From Pseudooceanicola nanhaiensis (GTDB taxonomy: Bacteria > Pseudomonadota > Alphaproteobacteria > Rhodobacterales > Rhodobacteraceae): a stretch of 64,000 bases of DNA. Shown here piece by piece: positions 61,272 through 64,000 of the stretch. Below the pieces are notes generated by a model. That model was not told where the DNA came from and searched no databases. It saw nothing but the letters and a program-made list of their open reading frames with translations. The DNA lies in assembly GCF_020171315.1 (NCBI RefSeq), contig NZ_JAIUZP010000004.1:434001-498000 (forward strand). The letters run 5' to 3'. Each line of letters opens with the position of its first letter. Position 1 is the first letter of the stretch. Made by a program: the position numbers and the translations under genes.

Positions 61272-63167
61272 GTGCGCCAGAACCTCCGGAGACGCACGTA
61301 TAAGTTGTATGCTTGGGCCCGTTTAGCCTTGTGGAGACTGTGTGTGAAGAATGTTGTCGTCCCCTCGGACGCAAAGGGAAACGCGGACGTCATTGCTTGT
61401 CTCGCGGATTGGAAAGAGCCGAAGCTGATCGCCGCTGGACGTGCGCTTGCAGCGCTCGGCCAGCCGGAGCTTGTGGCCACGTTGTGCCAGTCTCAGGGCC
61501 TGCCGCTTGGTCCGAAAGGCCGGCAAAAGCTTCAGCCGTCGCAGCTCCAGACCCGCATCCGGGCGTGGTCCGACCTGCCGGCCGAGGAGGTCTTCGACAA
61601 GCTCGTACCCGGGCTCCGTCTTGCCAAGGCGCTCGGACGTGATGTGCCCCCGCCGGAGGGAGAGGCCTTCGACAGGTTCCCGCAGGCCGCCCACCTCTGG
61701 GCGTGGCTCCTATGCCACTGGCATGTGATGTGCGACCGCCCGGCAGAGGCCGTCCGGGCCTTCGAAAGCGTCGACGAGCGGCAACCCTGCCCGCCCGCGG
61801 TCGCCATGAGCTATGCCCGCAGCCTCGACAGCCTTGGCCGGAGTGTGGACTGCACTGCGTTCCTCCTGCGCCACGCCGACGCGGCAGGCAGCGCGGACTT
61901 ACTGCCGCAGATGGCCTACCGCTACGCCAGTGCCCTGTGCCGGGCGGGACGGGACGCGCAGGCCCTGCCGATCTTCGAGGCGCTGACGCGTCCGGCCTAC
62001 GGGGCGAAGGCGATCCGCGTTTCTCCCGCCCTCGCCGCACAGGCCACCGAGGCGCTGGTCCGGCACCGCAGGGGCGGGCAAGGTGTGACCGCCGCGCTTG
62101 CCGAGGCCGAGCGGCTCTGCGCCTCCACCGCCGCGAACGACTACAGCCAGGCGCTGCGCCTGCGGCTGATCTGGCGCTCATCGGGGCTCGACGCGGCCGA
62201 GGCAGCCTTCTGGGACGCGATCGCAGCGGCGCCGCTGTCCAACCACCTGCTGCAGACGGCCCTTCAGATCCCGTTTCCCGAGGCAACCTGCGGCCGTATC
62301 GCGCAGGATCAGGCGCCGCGCGTCGATCCCGCCCGGGCCAGCGACCGCACCGCCGCCCGGACGCTGGTCAAGCTGGCCCTGATCGCCGGGCGCCTCGACC
62401 TTGCCCGCCAGATCGCCGAGCGTGGCACGGACCACTCCCCGCTGACCGAATTGGTCACCGCGGACCGGCTGCGTCTCAGCCCCCGGCTGGCGCAGAACTG
62501 GCCCGAACTTCCGTTCCACGCGGCCCGCAGCCCCGGGGCCCGGGCCGTGCTGCTCTGCTTCCCGGCGGTCGAGCGGCTTTTCGGAGAGCTTCCCGTGCGG
62601 GTCTTCGACAGTTATCTGGCTGAGCGCGGGATCGACGTGCTCTATTGCCACGATGCCTCCAACCAGCTCTTTTCCAAGGGCGCGCCGGGCTGCGGCGACA
62701 GGTTCGAGGCGGTCGTGGCCCATCTGCGCGCGCAGCCGATGATCGCGCAGGCACCGCACCTCTGGACCCTTGGCGCGTCGCTCGGCGGCTTCACGGCGCT
62801 GCGCTTCGGGCTGGCGCTCGGCGCCGAGGTCAGCCTCGCCTTCTCGGCCAAGACCACCCTCGTTCCGGGCCCCGACGCGCCCCGGGACCTGCTGCTGGAA
62901 CGCGCCGCGCCCGCGATCCGCCAGATGCTGCCCGAGGGCACCGACCTGTGCGCCGCATGGCCCGGGCGAACCGCGACCCGCAGCCTGCTCTTCCATGGTG
63001 CCGACGCGCCGGTCGATCTGCACCATGCGCAGCGCCTTGCCGGTTGCGCCGGTGTCACCCTGCGGCCCACCGAGGGTGTCGGGGCGCACAACTCGCTCGC
63101 CCCGATGATCCTTGACGGCAGCTTCGGCGAACTGCTCGACAGCCTGCTGGAGACGGCCCCGGCATGA
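61272..63167 (+). CDS. Helical-repeat protein with C-terminal alpha/beta-hydrolase domain
   Basis: A 631-residue protein, GTG start behind AGAGGA (a GTG at 61344 is an alternative). The first two thirds are alpha-helical with TPR-like rhythm (AMSYARSLDSLGR, YASALCRAGRDAQALPIFEAL). Residues about 430-620 look like an alpha/beta hydrolase: nucleophile elbow GASLGG with Ser503, an acidic loop LLFHGADAPVD, and a late histidine in GVGAHNSLAP. The substrate is unknown. It overlaps the pyruvyl-transferase-like gene by 4 bases, so a role in surface-polysaccharide formation or export is possible. Confidence 0.7.
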   Translation: MRQNLRRRTYKLYAWARLALWRLCVKNVVVPSDAKGNADVIACLADWKEPKLIAAGRALAALGQPELVATLCQSQGLPLGPKGRQKLQPSQLQTRIRAWSDLPAEEVFDKLVPGLRLAKALGRDVPPPEGEAFDRFPQAAHLWAWLLCHWHVMCDRPAEAVRAFESVDERQPCPPAVAMSYARSLDSLGRSVDCTAFLLRHADAAGSADLLPQMAYRYASALCRAGRDAQALPIFEALTRPAYGAKAIRVSPALAAQATEALVRHRRGGQGVTAALAEAERLCASTAANDYSQALRLRLIWRSSGLDAAEAAFWDAIAAAPLSNHLLQTALQIPFPEATCGRIAQDQAPRVDPARASDRTAARTLVKLALIAGRLDLARQIAERGTDHSPLTELVTADRLRLSPRLAQNWPELPFHAARSPGARAVLLCFPAVERLFGELPVRVFDSYLAERGIDVLYCHDASNQLFSKGAPGCGDRFEAVVAHLRAQPMIAQAPHLWTLGASLGGFTALRFGLALGAEVSLAFSAKTTLVPGPDAPRDLLLERAAPAIRQMLPEGTDLCAAWPGRTATRSLLFHGADAPVDLHHAQRLAGCAGVTLRPTEGVGAHNSLAPMILDGSFGELLDSLLETAPA

Positions 63168-64000
63168 CCTTCGTCCCCAGCGAAACAACCGCGGCGCGCC
63201 CGAGCGCCCGAGACGCCAAGGACACCCTGCGGACGGTTGCCGTCTGCGGTGCCTTCGACATGCAGAACTTCGGCGACCTGCTGTTCCCGGTGCTTGCCGC
63301 GCACCGGCTGGCCAATCATGGCTACAAGGTCGTGACCCACGCGCCCACGGACAGCGACCCGGGGCTCGGCCTGCCAGCACCCCGCCCGGTGGAGGCGCTC
63401 TTCGATCCCGCGCAGGACGTCGACGCCGTGATGATCGGGGGCGGTTACATCGTGCATGGCTTCCCGGTCTCCCGCTTCGTCAAGCTGAACCGCGCGGAGG
63501 GCGAGACGGACAACCGGGCCGAGCTTCTGGATTGCTGGATGGGCGCCACCGTCGCCGCCGCCCTGCGCGGCGTGCCCGTGGTCTGGAATGCGCCGGGCGT
63601 GCCCTTCCCCTTCTCCGGGCGGCAGCAGGCCACGCTGGATGCGGTCACCGACGCGGCGGATTACCTCTCCCTGCGCGATGCGGGCAGCGCGGCCTTCCTG
63701 CGGCCCTCCGAGCTGCCCACGGCGCGGATCGTGCCCGATCCGGTCGCCGAGATCTCGCGCATCTGGACGGCCGCCAGCCTCGCCCCGGAACTGGCCGCCT
63801 TCCGCAGCCGCCATGCGGTGCCCGAAGACCGGCCCCTGCTCGCGATCCATGTCCGCGACCGCAGCCTGTCCGGCCTCGGGCCCGAGGGGCTGGCCCGCCT
63901 GATCGACGCCTTCGCGCAGGCGCATCAGCTTCTGCCCGTGCTCATCGCCGTGGGTGACGCCCATCACGACGCCCTGACCGCGCAGTCCGTGGCGCAGCAT
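63164..64000 (+). CDS. Polysaccharide pyruvyl transferase-family protein (partial)
   Basis: The first 279 codons of a gene cut by the window end. CGAFDMQNFGDLLFPVLAAHRL is the family's NxGDxxL opening, then VDAVMIGGGYIVHG, VVWNAPGVPFPF, ADYLSLRDAGSAAFLR and RPLLAIHVRD. Members add pyruvate ketals to sugars or act in related cell-surface glycan steps. The first 20 residues are a variable extension. It starts inside the preceding stop codon (ATGA) and probably continues a surface-glycan operon beyond the window. Confidence 0.8.
   Translation, partial: MTFVPSETTAARPSARDAKDTLRTVAVCGAFDMQNFGDLLFPVLAAHRLANHGYKVVTHAPTDSDPGLGLPAPRPVEALFDPAQDVDAVMIGGGYIVHGFPVSRFVKLNRAEGETDNRAELLDCWMGATVAAALRGVPVVWNAPGVPFPFSGRQQATLDAVTDAADYLSLRDAGSAAFLRPSELPTARIVPDPVAEISRIWTAASLAPELAAFRSRHAVPEDRPLLAIHVRDRSLSGLGPEGLARLIDAFAQAHQLLPVLIAVGDAHHDALTAQSVAQH

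Overview
The window is a stretch of high-GC alphaproteobacterial chromosome, most likely from the Rhodobacterales (Roseobacter/Rhodobacter group). The indications are a dcw cluster preceded by a long leader with an UpsM-like terminated RNA, a DUF1127 gene followed by anti-Shine-Dalgarno (CcsR/'cuckoo') small RNAs, copies of a GAGGATATTT intergenic repeat, and a 2-gene H-NOX/GGDEF unit. Most genes are closely packed, with ATGA-type overlaps inside operons.

Layout. 1-7.2 kb: the end of a polyprenyl synthetase gene, rlmJ (-), then the cell-elongation operon mreB-mreC-mreD-mrdA(PBP2)-rodA (+). 7.2-11.2 kb (-): a tightly coupled operon pyrB, two small membrane-associated proteins of unknown function, an inactive-looking dihydroorotase (pyrC'), and plsY. 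11.4-21.6 kb (-): the first half of the division and cell-wall cluster, mraZ-rsmH-ftsL-ftsI-murE-murF-mraY-murD, followed by a ghrA-like reductase where ftsW/murG would normally lie. 21.6-22.9 kb: a gene-free dcw leader with a terminated RNA and seven phased arrays of MraZ-box-like repeats. 22.9-25.3 kb: mrp, then a DUF1127 gene and an eight-unit, sixteen-loop CcsR-type sRNA array with a 115-bp period. 25.4-34.1 kb: a phosphotriesterase-family protein, a UvrD helicase, an FMN-dependent alpha-hydroxy-acid dehydrogenase, and pyruvate carboxylase with TTTGCAAA operators. 34.3-42.7 kb: a hypothetical protein, two duplicated tRNA-Gly genes, an H-NOX-like/diguanylate cyclase pair, a DUF4153 membrane protein, a HAD phosphatase, a MarR regulator, DUF3572, and a PleD-like diguanylate cyclase. 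43-46.2 kb: an ECF sigma factor with its putative anti-sigma and periplasmic sensor, an EF-hand protein, and DUF983. 46.4-52.5 kb: NUDIX, a DMT exporter, an aldo/keto reductase, an MFS transporter and metG. 52.5-56.6 kb: decayed tandem repeats, a chemoreceptor, a stand-alone periplasmic sensor protein and tRNA-Thr.

The most unusual region is 56.6-64 kb, beyond tRNA-Thr, which looks like an accessory island. It encodes a translationally coupled pair of exported proteins. One is a 760-residue protein with two PAN-like cysteine modules fused to a core resembling cholesterol-dependent cytolysins (thiol-activated pore-forming toxins). The other is a 553-residue protein with motifs resembling an atypical actin-fragmin/PI3-kinase-like kinase. 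After a 660-bp AT-rich gap come a helical-repeat/alpha-beta hydrolase protein and a polysaccharide pyruvyl transferase-like gene that runs off the window.

Several proteins have kept their fold signature but lost catalytic or ligand residues: pyrC' (metal ligands), the H-NOX protein (heme histidine and the YxSxR motif), the first receiver domain of the PleD-like protein (phospho-acceptor aspartate) and MurF (central and C-terminal motifs). Functions are inferred by reading translated sequence and motifs by eye; no database search, alignment program or folding program was run.
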